64,000 bases of DNA, from assembly GCA_028683955.1 (NCBI GenBank), contig JAQUGR010000001.1:248001-312000 (forward strand). Direction: 5' to 3'. The first letter of the stretch is position 1. Each line of letters begins with the position of its first letter. This stretch comes from Bacillota bacterium (GTDB lineage: Bacteria > Bacillota > TC1). Below the pieces are notes generated by a model. The model was given only the letters and a program-made list of their open reading frames with translations. It made no database searches and was not told the DNA's origin. Positions 43,438-53,548 of this stretch are shown here, one piece after another. The translations under genes and the position numbers were made by a program.

Positions 43438-43648
43438 TAAAAAGTTTATTGAGTTAATGTCAGAATTAGAAAATATTGTAAGTGATTTAGAGAAGGACGA
43501 TCTTGATATAGAAGAAGGTTTGGTTAAATTTGAACAAGGCTTAAAACTATTTAGATTATGCCAGGAAAAATTAAATAATATAGAGGCAAAAACAAAAGTT
43601 TTAAAAGAGGAAAATGGTGAATTCTTTTTAAGTGATTTGGAGGACTAA
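43427..43648 (+). CDS. xseB: Exodeoxyribonuclease VII small subunit
   Basis: 73 residues from ATG 43427, preceded by AAAGGGAA; the longer frame from 43388 adds 13 unmatched residues inside xseA. FIELMSELENIVSDLEKDDLDIEEGLVKFEQGLKL is the family signature. It overlaps xseA by 11 bases and shares TAATG with ispA. XseB chains surround the XseA catalytic subunit. Confidence 0.94.
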   Translation: MGNNKKFIELMSELENIVSDLEKDDLDIEEGLVKFEQGLKLFRLCQEKLNNIEAKTKVLKEENGEFFLSDLED

Positions 43649-44541
43649 TGTCATTAGATTTTTTGAAAGAATATGAATTAATAATAAATGAAAATATAAA
43701 AAAAAATATTGATAAAATTAGAGTGTTGGATAAAAGCCATTCATCAATCATTGATGGAATGGAATATACCTTATTAGCTGGAGGTAAAAGGATAAGACCT
43801 TCTCTTTGCCTATTAGGGGCTGAAATTGGTGGGTTAAATAAAGAGAATATTTTAAATTTTGCTGCAGGAATAGAATTTATTCATACCTATTCATTAGTAC
43901 ATGATGATTTACCAGGTATGGATGATGATAATTTGAGACGAGGAAAACCGACCTGCCATATAAAATATGGTGAGGGAGAAGCAATATTAATTGGTGATGC
44001 TTTATTAACACATGGGGTTAGACTGCTTATGGAAGAAATTTCAACAGTAAAAATAGCAAGCCAGTTTGAAGCAATTAAACTTATGCTTGATTCTATTGGA
44101 TTACTAGGAATGATTGGTGGCCAAGCAGCTGATTTACAACAAGAAAAAGCTGGGAATAAAAGTCTAGGGATTTTAGAATATATACATAAACACAAAACTG
44201 GAAGTTTATTAGAAGGCTCATTATTAGCTGGAGCTATACTTGCTAATAGTGATAATCAAATAAAAAAAGATCTTATATCTTATTCAGAAAGCTTTGGATT
44301 AGCTTATCAAATAACTGATGATATTTTAGATGAAGAATCAAGTGTTGAAGAATTAGGCAAACCAATAGGCAGTGATGTGAAAAATGAAAAATTGACTTAT
44401 TTAAAGATATTTGGGATAAATAAAGCTAAAGAAATGGCTGTAATAGAAGTAGATAAGTGTAAAAAAAGTATTGGGAATTATGGTATATATGGAAATCATT
44501 TAATAGATTTGGCAGATTATTTATTAGAAAGAAGAAAGTAG
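43648..44541 (+). CDS. ispA: Polyprenyl (farnesyl/geranyl) diphosphate synthase
   Basis: Chain-elongating prenyltransferase of isoprenoid synthesis. 297 residues. First aspartate-rich motif DDLPGMDDD, GGKRIRPSL at the N-terminus, KTGSLLEGS and second motif DDILD in the C-terminal half are all present. xseA-xseB-ispA is a conserved cluster in Firmicutes. Product chain length cannot be read reliably, but FPP is likely from context. The start overlaps xseB in TAATG. Confidence 0.92.
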   Translation: MSLDFLKEYELIINENIKKNIDKIRVLDKSHSSIIDGMEYTLLAGGKRIRPSLCLLGAEIGGLNKENILNFAAGIEFIHTYSLVHDDLPGMDDDNLRRGKPTCHIKYGEGEAILIGDALLTHGVRLLMEEISTVKIASQFEAIKLMLDSIGLLGMIGGQAADLQQEKAGNKSLGILEYIHKHKTGSLLEGSLLAGAILANSDNQIKKDLISYSESFGLAYQITDDILDEESSVEELGKPIGSDVKNEKLTYLKIFGINKAKEMAVIEVDKCKKSIGNYGIYGNHLIDLADYLLERRK

Positions 44542-44549
44542 GTATTTTT

Positions 44550-45539
44550 ATGGTGAAAATAGCTTTTGATGTTATGGGTGGAGATTTAGGTTATCAAGAA
44601 ATGGTAAAAGGAGCTGTTATGGCTAACAATCAAGATATTGAAATAATTTTAGTGGGTGATGAAAATCTTCTGAAAAATGAATTAGAAAAATATGATGATA
44701 TGAAAAATATTTCAATTGTTCATGCCAGTCAATTGATAGGTATGGATGAAGAACCAGCTACTGCATATAAAGAAAAAAGAGATGCTTCAATAACAGTTGC
44801 AACAAGATTAGTTAAAGATGGACTAGCTGATGCAGTGATTTCTTCTGGTAGTACTGGAGCACAAATGACGGCAGGTATTTTTGTTTTAGGTAGAATTAAA
44901 AATATTAAAAGACCAGCTATTGCAACATATTATCCAACAGCGAATGGAATTAAAATTTTATTAGATGCTGGAGCTACTCCTGATTGTGACAAAGAAAATC
45001 TACACCAATTTTCCTTAATGGCTTCTATTTTCGGAATTAGTTTTTTAAAAATGGATAATCCAACTGTTGGATTATTAAATATTGGATCTGAAGATAAAAA
45101 AGGAAGTATTTTATATAAAGATGCATTTAAATTATTAAAAGAAGATAGTAAATTGAACTTTTATGGAAATATTGAAGGTAGAGATGTACCAAAGGGCATT
45201 GTAGATATAGTGGTCTGTGATGGTTTTGTTGGTAATATAGTTCTAAAACTAATGGAAGGTTTATCCTCAGTTTTGTTAAATCAAATAAAGGAAAATATTA
45301 CTAGTAAAATTATCTATAAAATAGGAGGTCTATTATCAAAAGGTGCATTTAGGAATATAAAAGCTCAACTTGACTATACAGAATATGGTGGAGCTCCATT
45401 ACTGGGCCTTAAAGGTATATCTATGATTAGCCATGGAAGTTCAGATGCTAAAACTATGATGAATGCGATATTTGCTGCTAAAAGAGCAGTCGAAAGTAAA
45501 TTTAATGAAGAATTAATCAAATATTTTGAGGGAGTATAG
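44550..45539 (+). CDS. plsX: Phosphate acyltransferase PlsX
   Basis: Makes acyl-phosphate from acyl-ACP for phospholipid synthesis. 329 residues: VKIAFDVMGGDLG, SGSTGAQMTAGIFVLGRIKNIKRPAIATYYP, LDAGATPDCDKENL, VCDGFVGNIVLKLMEG and GAPLLGLKGISMISHGSSDAKTMMNA are diagnostic. plsX-acpP-rnc is frequent elsewhere, but acpP is not between plsX and rnc here. AGGT precedes ATG 44550. fabD/fabH are not in the window. Confidence 0.95.
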   Translation: MVKIAFDVMGGDLGYQEMVKGAVMANNQDIEIILVGDENLLKNELEKYDDMKNISIVHASQLIGMDEEPATAYKEKRDASITVATRLVKDGLADAVISSGSTGAQMTAGIFVLGRIKNIKRPAIATYYPTANGIKILLDAGATPDCDKENLHQFSLMASIFGISFLKMDNPTVGLLNIGSEDKKGSILYKDAFKLLKEDSKLNFYGNIEGRDVPKGIVDIVVCDGFVGNIVLKLMEGLSSVLLNQIKENITSKIIYKIGGLLSKGAFRNIKAQLDYTEYGGAPLLGLKGISMISHGSSDAKTMMNAIFAAKRAVESKFNEELIKYFEGV

Positions 45540-45541
45540 AT

Positions 45542-46240
45542 GTGTTAGAAACAACTTTAGAGTGCCAAAAATCATTTTTAAATTTTGGCATAGAAATTGA
45601 AAATTTAGAAATTTTAGAAATGGCTTTGACTCATCCTACATATTCTTATGAACATGGATTAAAAGATAATAACCAAAGATTAGAATTTTTAGGTGATACA
45701 GTTCTTTCATTAATTATTGTAGAGTATCTCTATAATACTTATCCAGAAAAACATGAAGGTGAGTTATCTAAAATCAAAAGTGTAGTTGTATCAGGAGAAT
45801 CTCTGGCAAAAGGTGCTAGAAAATTTAAATTATATGATTATATTTTAATTGGAAAGGGCGAAGAAAAAGTAGGCGGTAGATATAGGGATTCTGTATTAGC
45901 TGATGCTTTCGAAGCAATTCTAGCAGCAATTTATATAGATTTAGGTTATGATAAGGTTAAAGAATTTCTTTTTCAAATACTAGATGAAATAATTGAAGAA
46001 ATCATTACTAAGGGTGTTAAAGATTACAAAACAATTCTTCAAGAATTATTACAAAAAGATTTTAAAAAAAGTGTAGAATATAAAGTCTTGGCTGAAAAAG
46101 GACCTGATCACGAAAAAGTTTTTACAATTGGTCTTCTATGGGAAGATGAAGTAATTGCAATCGGTTTAGGTAAAAGTAAAAAGGAAGCAGAAAGACAAGG
46201 GGCAAAGATAGCTATCGATTATTTTTTAAATAAAGGTTAG
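45542..46240 (+). CDS. rnc: Ribonuclease III
   Basis: Cuts double-stranded RNA in rRNA maturation and decay. 232 residues from GTG 45542; an ATG two bases earlier is followed at once by a stop. The catalytic motif NQRLEFLGDTVLSLII, ending with VLADAFEAILAAIYIDLGY (second acidic site), is followed by a dsRNA-binding domain (YKTILQELLQKDFKKSVEYKVLAEKGPDHEKVF). It lies between plsX and smc as in other Firmicutes. Confidence 0.96.
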   Translation: MLETTLECQKSFLNFGIEIENLEILEMALTHPTYSYEHGLKDNNQRLEFLGDTVLSLIIVEYLYNTYPEKHEGELSKIKSVVVSGESLAKGARKFKLYDYILIGKGEEKVGGRYRDSVLADAFEAILAAIYIDLGYDKVKEFLFQILDEIIEEIITKGVKDYKTILQELLQKDFKKSVEYKVLAEKGPDHEKVFTIGLLWEDEVIAIGLGKSKKEAERQGAKIAIDYFLNKG

Positions 46241-46249
46241 GAGATTAAA

Positions 46250-49200
46250 GTGTTTTTAAAAAGTTTTGATTTACATGGTTTCAAGTCATTTAAAGATAGA
46301 ACAAAATTAGAATTCAGTAATGGTATTACAACTATTGTAGGACCTAATGGCAGTGGTAAAAGTAATATTGCTGATGCTTTTAGATGGGTTCTAGGTGAAC
46401 AACGAATAAAAGCACTTCGAGGTAATAAAGGCGAAGATGTCATATTTGGAGGTACTAAGGTGCATAAAGCTCTTGGTGTTGCTTCAGTTTATATGAATAT
46501 TGATAATCATGATGGACTTTTAAATATTCCATATGAGGAAGTCAAAATTGGACGTAAGATATATAGGTCAGGTGAAAGTGAATATACAATAAATGGTAAT
46601 AGTTGTAGATTGAAAGATATTCATGAATTATTTAATGACACTGGTCTTGGTAAAGATTCTTTTTCAATTATAGGACAAGGTGAAATAGAAAAAATACTTA
46701 ATGCCAAGGCAGAAGACAGACGAGGCATAATTGAAGAATTAGCTGGTATAGTCAAATATAGAAATAGAAAAGAAGAATCTCTAAGAAAAATTGAACATTC
46801 TGAAGTTAATCTAAGACGTATATTAGATATTATTGAAGAACTTGAAAATAATTATGATTTATTAGAAGATTCAGCTAAAAAAGCCAAGTATTATATAGAA
46901 ATAAAAGAATTATCAGATAAACTGGAATTAAATTTAATACTAAATGATATATTTGATGGTGATTTAGAATTGGAAATGCTGACTAAAGAATTAAATAGCT
47001 TGAAAGATAGCATTTCAAAGGATCAGACTGATTTAAGGCAAATGGAAGCTAGTTATGAAAAAAACAACATGTCATTAATGAGTATAGAAGAAAATTTAAA
47101 ATTTAATAGAAATAAACTTATGGAGTTGAAGGATTCTGTTAATATATTAAATACTGAAGTAATAACTATTGATAATACAATTTCAAATAATGAAGATAAA
47201 ATTAGAAGTATTGAAGAAGAAATATCAGAAATAGAAAATAAAAGTTTGAATCTTGAAATTATCTATAAAGATAAAATTGAAAAGAAGGCTCAATGGACTG
47301 CACTTAAAGAAGAAAAAAATAAATTTATTAAAGAATTAGAAATTAAAATGCAAGATATTACCAAAGAAAAAAATTGTTTACTGGAAATTGGTGAGGATAT
47401 TAGATATTCACTAATTGATATTTTTCAAGATATTGCAGTTTTACATAATGAAATTAAATCTGTTGGTGATGAAGAAAAAGCACTTATAAATAAAGAACAA
47501 AATAGTAAAAATGAAAGGGCTGCTCTTGAATTATACAAAAAAGACCTAGCAGATAATTTTAATGTAAAAGTTACCAATCTTTCTGCTTTAGAAATAAAGA
47601 TGAATGAATTTAATAAAGATGTAACCGGTTTAATTAAGGAAAAAGAAGATTTTATAATTAGAAAGGACAGCTTAACTGATGAAAGAATAATGTTAAGTGA
47701 CAAGTATCAGCAAGTTAATTCTAAATACAAAGCTTTAATTGATATACAGCGAGAGTATCAGGGTTATTATGCAGGCGTGAGAAGTATACTGCAACAAAGA
47801 GATAAAGGGACTTTAAAAGGTGTATGTGGAGTTGTAGGAGATCTTATAAAAGTTGATGTGAAATTTGAAAAAGCTATAGAAACAGCTTTAGGGGGCTCGT
47901 TACAAGACGTTATCGTAAATGATGTTAATTCTGCTAAAAAAGCAATAGAATATTTAAAAAAAGAAGAAAAAGGAAGAGCTACATTTTTACCATTAGACAC
48001 AGTTAAAACAAGAAAATTAAATCAAGAATTTAATAAGCTTTTAAATGAATCAGGAGTCTATGATATAGGGAGTAAATTAGTAAAAATAGATGCTAAATAT
48101 AAAGCTGCTATAGAGAATTTACTTGGAAATGTTGTAATAGTTGATAATATGGATATTGGTATAAAAATATCCAAAATGGCTAATCAATCCTTGAAAATTG
48201 TAACTTTAACAGGAGACCAATTTAATCCGGGGGGTTCTATGACGGGTGGACATAGTGGAAAGATAAATAGTGTCTTAAGTAGGAACAGACTAGTGGAAGA
48301 ATTAGGTTCTGAAGTTGTTAATTTGAAAAAGCAACTCGATGATGTATCAAATGTAATAGAATCTATTAATCAGCAACTATATCCATTAGAAGGTAAGATA
48401 AGTGCCAAGAATATTAAATCAAAAGATATTAATGATAACATTATAAATCTAAAACATGATATTGATTTAAGACAGCAAGAAATTAACAATATTGATGAAA
48501 AAATTAATTTAATGGGATATAATGTCGAAAATATATCTGATGAAATGATAGGTTTGAATAAAGAAAAGTTGTTATTAAATAAGAAATTAGAAGAAAAAGA
48601 ATTGGAAAAAGAGAGTAAAGAAAAATTCAAGGTTGGCAAAGAAAAAGAAGTTAAAGAATTAGATTTATCAATTGAAACAATAAATGATGAAATATTGGAA
48701 GAAAAACTATCTCTAAATACTTTGATAGAAAAAGAAAAAGCATTCAATGAATCTTTAGAGGCCTATTATAATGAACAACAAGATATAAAATCTCTTGTAA
48801 ATAAAAAGTATACAATACTAAATGATTGTAAGATAGTAATTACTAATAATAAAAGTAGAAAAGAAGAAGTTTTAAATTCATCAGAACTAAGGCAAGAAGA
48901 ATATTTGGAACTTCAAAAATCATTAAATCAAAGTGACTCTTTAAAAGATGGTTTATTAGCTACTAATATGGAATTAGATAAAATTATTAAAGAAAATAGT
49001 AAAAAACTTAAAGTTGTTGAAGATAGGTTACACGAATTAGATATAAAAATTGCTAAATTAGAAACTGACAAATTAAATAAAATTACGATTCTTCAAGAAA
49101 AGTTTCAATTTCTTCCATATGAAGTCATGGATAAAAGAGAGAATATAGCCGACAAAAAAAGTTATATTCGTGATTTGAAAAGCTACCAACAAAAAATAGT

Positions 49201-49822
49201 CTCATTAGGGGTAGTAAATATTGGTGCTATTGAGGAGTTTGATAGAGTTTGTGAAAGATTAACATTTTTAAAAACTCAAGAAGGGGATCTTAGAAAGACA
49301 ATTGATAGTTTGATTGAGATAATAAATGATATTGATAAAATAATGACAGTAAGATTTATTGAAGCCTTTGATTTATTGAATTCAACATTTAGAGAAACCT
49401 ACAGTGCCTTATTTAGTGGAGGCGAAGCCTATATTGAATTAACAGAAAAAAATGATATTCTTAATTCAGGCATAGAAATTTTTTCAAAACCACCTGGTAA
49501 GACACCTAAGAATATGTCAATGTTATCTGGTGGGGAACGTGCTTTAACTGCATTAGCTTTATTATTTTCTTTATTGAAAATAAAACCTAGTCCATTATGT
49601 ATTATTGATGAAGCTGATGCTTCATTAGATGAAAGAAATGTTGCTAATTTTGCTAATTATTTAAAAAGTTATTCTAATAATACACAGTTTGTTGTTATAT
49701 CTCATAGACAAGGTACTATAGAAGAATCGGACAATCTTTATGGAGTGACTATGAATAAAAGTGGAATATCAAAAATAATATCAGTTAGTTTAGAAAAACA
49801 CAGGAGGGAAAAAAATGCTTAA
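46250..49822 (+). CDS. smc: Chromosome segregation ATPase SMC
   Basis: Core of the bacterial condensin. 1190 residues from GTG 46250 (TAGGAG upstream). Walker A G31-PNGSGKSN39, a long coiled coil, a hinge around 515-650 (LKGVCGVVGDLIKVDVKFEKAIETALGG, GGSMTGGH), a second coiled coil and the C-terminal signature L1092-SGGERA, Walker B LCIIDEADASLDERN. Complete and undisrupted. ScpA/ScpB are elsewhere. ftsY follows with an eight-base overlap, the canonical rnc-smc-ftsY order. Confidence 0.98.
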   Translation: MFLKSFDLHGFKSFKDRTKLEFSNGITTIVGPNGSGKSNIADAFRWVLGEQRIKALRGNKGEDVIFGGTKVHKALGVASVYMNIDNHDGLLNIPYEEVKIGRKIYRSGESEYTINGNSCRLKDIHELFNDTGLGKDSFSIIGQGEIEKILNAKAEDRRGIIEELAGIVKYRNRKEESLRKIEHSEVNLRRILDIIEELENNYDLLEDSAKKAKYYIEIKELSDKLELNLILNDIFDGDLELEMLTKELNSLKDSISKDQTDLRQMEASYEKNNMSLMSIEENLKFNRNKLMELKDSVNILNTEVITIDNTISNNEDKIRSIEEEISEIENKSLNLEIIYKDKIEKKAQWTALKEEKNKFIKELEIKMQDITKEKNCLLEIGEDIRYSLIDIFQDIAVLHNEIKSVGDEEKALINKEQNSKNERAALELYKKDLADNFNVKVTNLSALEIKMNEFNKDVTGLIKEKEDFIIRKDSLTDERIMLSDKYQQVNSKYKALIDIQREYQGYYAGVRSILQQRDKGTLKGVCGVVGDLIKVDVKFEKAIETALGGSLQDVIVNDVNSAKKAIEYLKKEEKGRATFLPLDTVKTRKLNQEFNKLLNESGVYDIGSKLVKIDAKYKAAIENLLGNVVIVDNMDIGIKISKMANQSLKIVTLTGDQFNPGGSMTGGHSGKINSVLSRNRLVEELGSEVVNLKKQLDDVSNVIESINQQLYPLEGKISAKNIKSKDINDNIINLKHDIDLRQQEINNIDEKINLMGYNVENISDEMIGLNKEKLLLNKKLEEKELEKESKEKFKVGKEKEVKELDLSIETINDEILEEKLSLNTLIEKEKAFNESLEAYYNEQQDIKSLVNKKYTILNDCKIVITNNKSRKEEVLNSSELRQEEYLELQKSLNQSDSLKDGLLATNMELDKIIKENSKKLKVVEDRLHELDIKIAKLETDKLNKITILQEKFQFLPYEVMDKRENIADKKSYIRDLKSYQQKIVSLGVVNIGAIEEFDRVCERLTFLKTQEGDLRKTIDSLIEIINDIDKIMTVRFIEAFDLLNSTFRETYSALFSGGEAYIELTEKNDILNSGIEIFSKPPGKTPKNMSMLSGGERALTALALLFSLLKIKPSPLCIIDEADASLDERNVANFANYLKSYSNNTQFVVISHRQGTIEESDNLYGVTMNKSGISKIISVSLEKHRREKNA

Positions 49823-50735
49823 TAAATGGTTGAATGGATTTAAAAAAACTCAGGAAAATATTCTAGGTAGACTAAATGCATTAGTTAAAATTGGTCCAAC
49901 AATTAATGATTTGTTTTATGATAATCTTGAAGAAATATTAGTAACTTCAGATATAGGTATTAAAACTTCTATGGAATTAGTACGAACATTAAAAGAAGTA
50001 GTTAAAAAGGATAAAATTAAGGAAACACAAAAAGCAATTGAGAAATTAAGAGAATTAATAGTTGATATTGTTAAAATAAATAATCAAAAATTGAATATTA
50101 GCAAAGATGAGTTATCAATTTATTTATTTATAGGTGTCAATGGTGTAGGTAAAACTACAACTATAGCTAAAGTAGGGAATTTATTACAAAAAAGAGGACT
50201 TAAAGTTATGTTCTCTGCTGGAGATACATTTAGGGCCGGGGCTATTGAACAATTAAAGGTTTGGGGGAAAAGTTTGGAAATACCTGTTATATCCCAACAA
50301 GAAGGTAGTGATCCAGCTGCTGTAATATTTGATAGTATTGAAGCTGCGAAAGCAAGGGATATTGATGTTTTACTTATTGATACAGCAGGCAGATTACATA
50401 ACAAGAAAAATCTTATGGAAGAAATGAAAAAAATCAATAAAGTTATTCAACGTGAAGATGGGAAAAAACCAGAAGAAATATTCTTGGTTATTGATAGTGG
50501 GACAGGTCAGAATGCATTGGCATCTGCAGAAGAATTTATTAAAAATGTCCCTGATATAACTGGATTAATTTTAACTAAACTTGATGGAACTGCAAAAGGT
50601 GGTATGGCTATACCATTGATTAAAGAATTAAATATCCCTATAAAATTTGTTTGTCTAGGAGAGGGAGTAAAAGACATAGATGAATTTATTCCTGAAAAAT
50701 TCATAGAAGGAATATTGGGAGAGGTAGCAAATTAA
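49815..50735 (+). CDS. ftsY: SRP receptor GTPase FtsY
   Basis: Receptor for SRP-ribosome complexes at the membrane. 306 residues containing only the NG domain: helix bundle N, then GVNGVGKTTTIAKVG (G1), GDTFRAGAIEQL, DTAGRLHNKKNLMEEM, TKLDGTAKGG. The acidic A domain of proteobacterial FtsY is missing, as usual in Firmicutes. ATG 49815 overlaps smc by eight bases. The ylxM and ffh genes that often follow are absent. Confidence 0.96.
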   Translation: MLNKWLNGFKKTQENILGRLNALVKIGPTINDLFYDNLEEILVTSDIGIKTSMELVRTLKEVVKKDKIKETQKAIEKLRELIVDIVKINNQKLNISKDELSIYLFIGVNGVGKTTTIAKVGNLLQKRGLKVMFSAGDTFRAGAIEQLKVWGKSLEIPVISQQEGSDPAAVIFDSIEAAKARDIDVLLIDTAGRLHNKKNLMEEMKKINKVIQREDGKKPEEIFLVIDSGTGQNALASAEEFIKNVPDITGLILTKLDGTAKGGMAIPLIKELNIPIKFVCLGEGVKDIDEFIPEKFIEGILGEVAN

Positions 50736-52039
50736 TGGGTTATTTATTTAAAAATATTTCTATTATTACTATGGACGATGAAAGACAACCAGTTATTATT
50801 AGTGATCTATTAATTGAAGGTTCTAAAATATCTAGAATTGATACTAATATACCTAAAATGGCCCATAAGGTTATAGAGGGTAAAAACTTACTTGTAATGC
50901 CAGGATTTATAAATACCCATACACATGTCTCAATGTCATTGTTACGTGGATATGGAGACGATTTGGAGCTTTTTGAATGGCTTTCAAGTAGGATATGGCC
51001 AATAGAAGCTAAATTAACAAAAAACGATGTATATGTTGGAGCTAAACTTGGGATAGCTGAAATGTTATTATCAGGAACAACTACATTTTTAGATATGTAC
51101 CAAGATATGGAGATGGTAGGGAAAGCAAGCCAAGAAATCGGAATACGATGTCATTTAAGTAGAGGGACAATCTATACTGGAATTGAAAATAAAGATAATG
51201 AAGCTCTTAAGCAATTAGAAGAATTAATTGATAAATTTCATGACTATGATGAAGGCAGAATAAAAGTTCTGGCTGGTCCACACGCTATTTATACTAATAA
51301 TACAGAATTTCTAAAAGCTCAATTAGAAATTGCAAAACGTAGAAATATAGGCGTTAATATTCATGTTTCTGAAACTAAAAAGGAAAATGAAGATGCAATA
51401 TTATCATTAGGTAAAACACCAATTGCCTATCTTGATGAGATAGGCTTATTAGATGCTCCATATGTAGTTGCCGCTCATATGATTTATTTAAATAAAGAAG
51501 ATCAAAAGATAGTTAAAAACAAGAAGATTGGAATAGCACATAATCCGAAAAGTAATCTTAAACTAGGATCTGGAATTGCAAATGTACAAAAGTATATAAG
51601 TGATGGGATAAAGGTTGGAATTGGTACTGATGGTGCAGCATCAAATAATAATCTGGACATGTTAAGTGAACTTCAATATGCTTCTTTACTACAAAAAGGC
51701 TTAAATCTTGATGCTACATCTTTAAATGCTTACGAAACACTTAAAATGGCTACGATTGAAGGTGCTAAAGTACTGAATATAAGTGATAGAGTTGGTATGT
51801 TAAAAGAAGGTTATGATGCGGATTTAATAATGTTTGATCTAAATCAACCACATTATTATCCGATAGAAAATAGCCATATATCAAAAATAGTTTATAGTGG
51901 TAAGTCTTCAGATATAATTATGACAATGGTAAAAGGTAAAACTTTAATGGTTAATAGAGAGTTGAAAACAATTGATTTGGACAAAACTTATAACGAGGTT
52001 TCTGAAATAATCGAAAGGGTACATAAAGAAAATGATTAA
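50735..52039 (+). CDS. mtaD: 5-methylthioadenosine / S-adenosylhomocysteine deaminase (MtaD family amidohydrolase)
   Basis: Deaminates methylthioadenosine and S-adenosylhomocysteine in characterised relatives. 434 residues of the SsnA/TrzN-type amidohydrolase barrel: metal ligands in GFINTHTHVSMSLLRG, HVSETKKENEDA, and GTDGAASNNNLDMLSELQYASLLQKG; GHNPKSN-like IAHNPKSNLKLGSGI is present. Substrate is inferred from motif resemblance; guanine deaminase and other amidohydrolases cannot be fully excluded. Start in TAATG with ftsY, end overlaps the ACT gene by eight bases. Confidence 0.85.
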   Translation: MGYLFKNISIITMDDERQPVIISDLLIEGSKISRIDTNIPKMAHKVIEGKNLLVMPGFINTHTHVSMSLLRGYGDDLELFEWLSSRIWPIEAKLTKNDVYVGAKLGIAEMLLSGTTTFLDMYQDMEMVGKASQEIGIRCHLSRGTIYTGIENKDNEALKQLEELIDKFHDYDEGRIKVLAGPHAIYTNNTEFLKAQLEIAKRRNIGVNIHVSETKKENEDAILSLGKTPIAYLDEIGLLDAPYVVAAHMIYLNKEDQKIVKNKKIGIAHNPKSNLKLGSGIANVQKYISDGIKVGIGTDGAASNNNLDMLSELQYASLLQKGLNLDATSLNAYETLKMATIEGAKVLNISDRVGMLKEGYDADLIMFDLNQPHYYPIENSHISKIVYSGKSSDIIMTMVKGKTLMVNRELKTIDLDKTYNEVSEIIERVHKEND

Positions 52040-52448
52040 ACAAATTTCAATGTTTCTGAAGAATCAACCTGGTGAATTAGCAAAAATAATGACTGCATTT
52101 GAAGAAGATAGTATCAAAATAATAGCTATGTGTATAACTGATACAAATGAAAATGGTATATTTAGAGTTATTGTTGACAAGCCAATAAAGGCACAGTTAG
52201 CATTAAAAAAAATAAAAGTTAATACTTATACAAGTAGAGTTTTAATTGTTGAAATTACAGAAATAAAAAAACTATTTATAGAAATGAATGCAAACAAACT
52301 AAATGTAGAATATATGTATAGTCTAGATTTAAATAATCTTGTGATTAAATTCGATGATCTAGAAAAAGGTTATGATATTCTTTTTAAACTAGGCTATAAA
52401 CTACTAGCAGAAACAGATATATTTATGGAGGAAAGTAATGAAAATTGA
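52032..52448 (+). CDS. Tandem ACT-domain protein
   Basis: 138 residues. IKQISMFLKNQPGELAKIMTAFEEDSIKIIAMCITDTNENGIFRVIVDKP is a clear ACT domain and the second half (about 70-138) looks like a second one. ACT domains bind amino acids or similar ligands as regulatory units. No enzyme domain is attached. It overlaps mtaD by eight bases and hisC by eleven, so it is expressed with both. Its ligand may be Met, SAM-related or aromatic, but this is a guess. Confidence 0.78.
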   Translation: MIKQISMFLKNQPGELAKIMTAFEEDSIKIIAMCITDTNENGIFRVIVDKPIKAQLALKKIKVNTYTSRVLIVEITEIKKLFIEMNANKLNVEYMYSLDLNNLVIKFDDLEKGYDILFKLGYKLLAETDIFMEESNEN

Positions 52449-53538
52449 ATGGAAGGGCAGGGAGGCAATAAATAATATTAAGGCCTACTCGCCGGGTAAA
52501 GCTATTGCGGAAGTAAAAAAAGAACTTGGATTAGACAATGTATATAAGATGGCTTCTAATGAGAATCCTTTAGGACCATCCCCATTAGCAATTGAATCAA
52601 TAAAAAATAATATGGCTAATATTCATATTTATCCTGATGGTAGTTCTTTAATATTAAAAAAAGAATTAGCAATAAAAAATGAAATTAAAGTTGAAAATAT
52701 TATAGTTGGTAATGGATCAGATGAAATTATTAAACTTTTAGGAGAAAGTTTTCTTGAAGAAGGAGATACAATAATAATGGGCGATCCTTCATTTTCCGAA
52801 TATGATTATATTGGAAATTTAATGGGAGCAAAAGTTAAAAAAATACCACTAGTTAATTTTGCATTTAATTTAGAAGATATATTAGATAATTTAGATGATT
52901 CAGTAAAAATAATAGCTTTATGTAATCCTAATAATCCAACCGGAACTGTTTTAGGAAAAGAAGCATTGATTGATTTTATTGATAGAATACCAGAAAATAT
53001 TATAGTTGTTTTAGATGAAGCTTATAAAGAATATGCAGGTGAAAATTTCTTTAGTGGTATAAATTTTGTCAAAGAAGGTAAAAACAATGTACTTATATTA
53101 AATACTTTTTCTAAGATATATGGATTAGCTGCTTTAAGAGTAGGGTATGGTATAGGTAGTGAACCATTAATTAGTTGGATTACAAGAGCAAAAGAACCTT
53201 TTAATGTAAATGTTCTTGCACAAGTTGGTGCAAAAGCTGCATTAAATGATGTTGATCATGTAAAACAATCAATTGAATTAAATCTTAAAGGAAAAGAATT
53301 TCTTTATAAGGAGTTTCTAGCTAGAGGTTTTGCTTATAGCGAAAGTGGTGCTAATTTTATTTGGGTTGATATAAAACATGATAGTAAAAAAGTTTTTGAA
53401 GGTTTGTTGAAAAAAGGGGTGGTTATAAGACCGGGTAATGTTTTTGGTGCTAATAATCACATAAGAGTTACAATAGATAAACCTGAAATAAATAAATATT
53501 TTATTGATATGTTAGATGAAGTGATAAGAGAAATATAA
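52438..53538 (+). CDS. hisC: Histidinol-phosphate / aromatic aminotransferase (HisC family)
   Basis: PLP-dependent class I/II aminotransferase of 366 residues. It begins with IKAYSPGKAIAEVKKELG, followed by NENPLGPSPLAIE, the aspartate in CNPNNPTG, LDEAY and the PLP lysine in NTFSKIYGLAALRVGYG. No other his gene is present, so it could serve histidine synthesis or aromatic amino acid transamination, a dual role known in HisC relatives. It overlaps the ACT gene by 11 bases and precedes murI. Confidence 0.9.
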   Translation: MKIEWKGREAINNIKAYSPGKAIAEVKKELGLDNVYKMASNENPLGPSPLAIESIKNNMANIHIYPDGSSLILKKELAIKNEIKVENIIVGNGSDEIIKLLGESFLEEGDTIIMGDPSFSEYDYIGNLMGAKVKKIPLVNFAFNLEDILDNLDDSVKIIALCNPNNPTGTVLGKEALIDFIDRIPENIIVVLDEAYKEYAGENFFSGINFVKEGKNNVLILNTFSKIYGLAALRVGYGIGSEPLISWITRAKEPFNVNVLAQVGAKAALNDVDHVKQSIELNLKGKEFLYKEFLARGFAYSESGANFIWVDIKHDSKKVFEGLLKKGVVIRPGNVFGANNHIRVTIDKPEINKYFIDMLDEVIREI

Positions 53539-53548
53539 TGGAGGCAAA

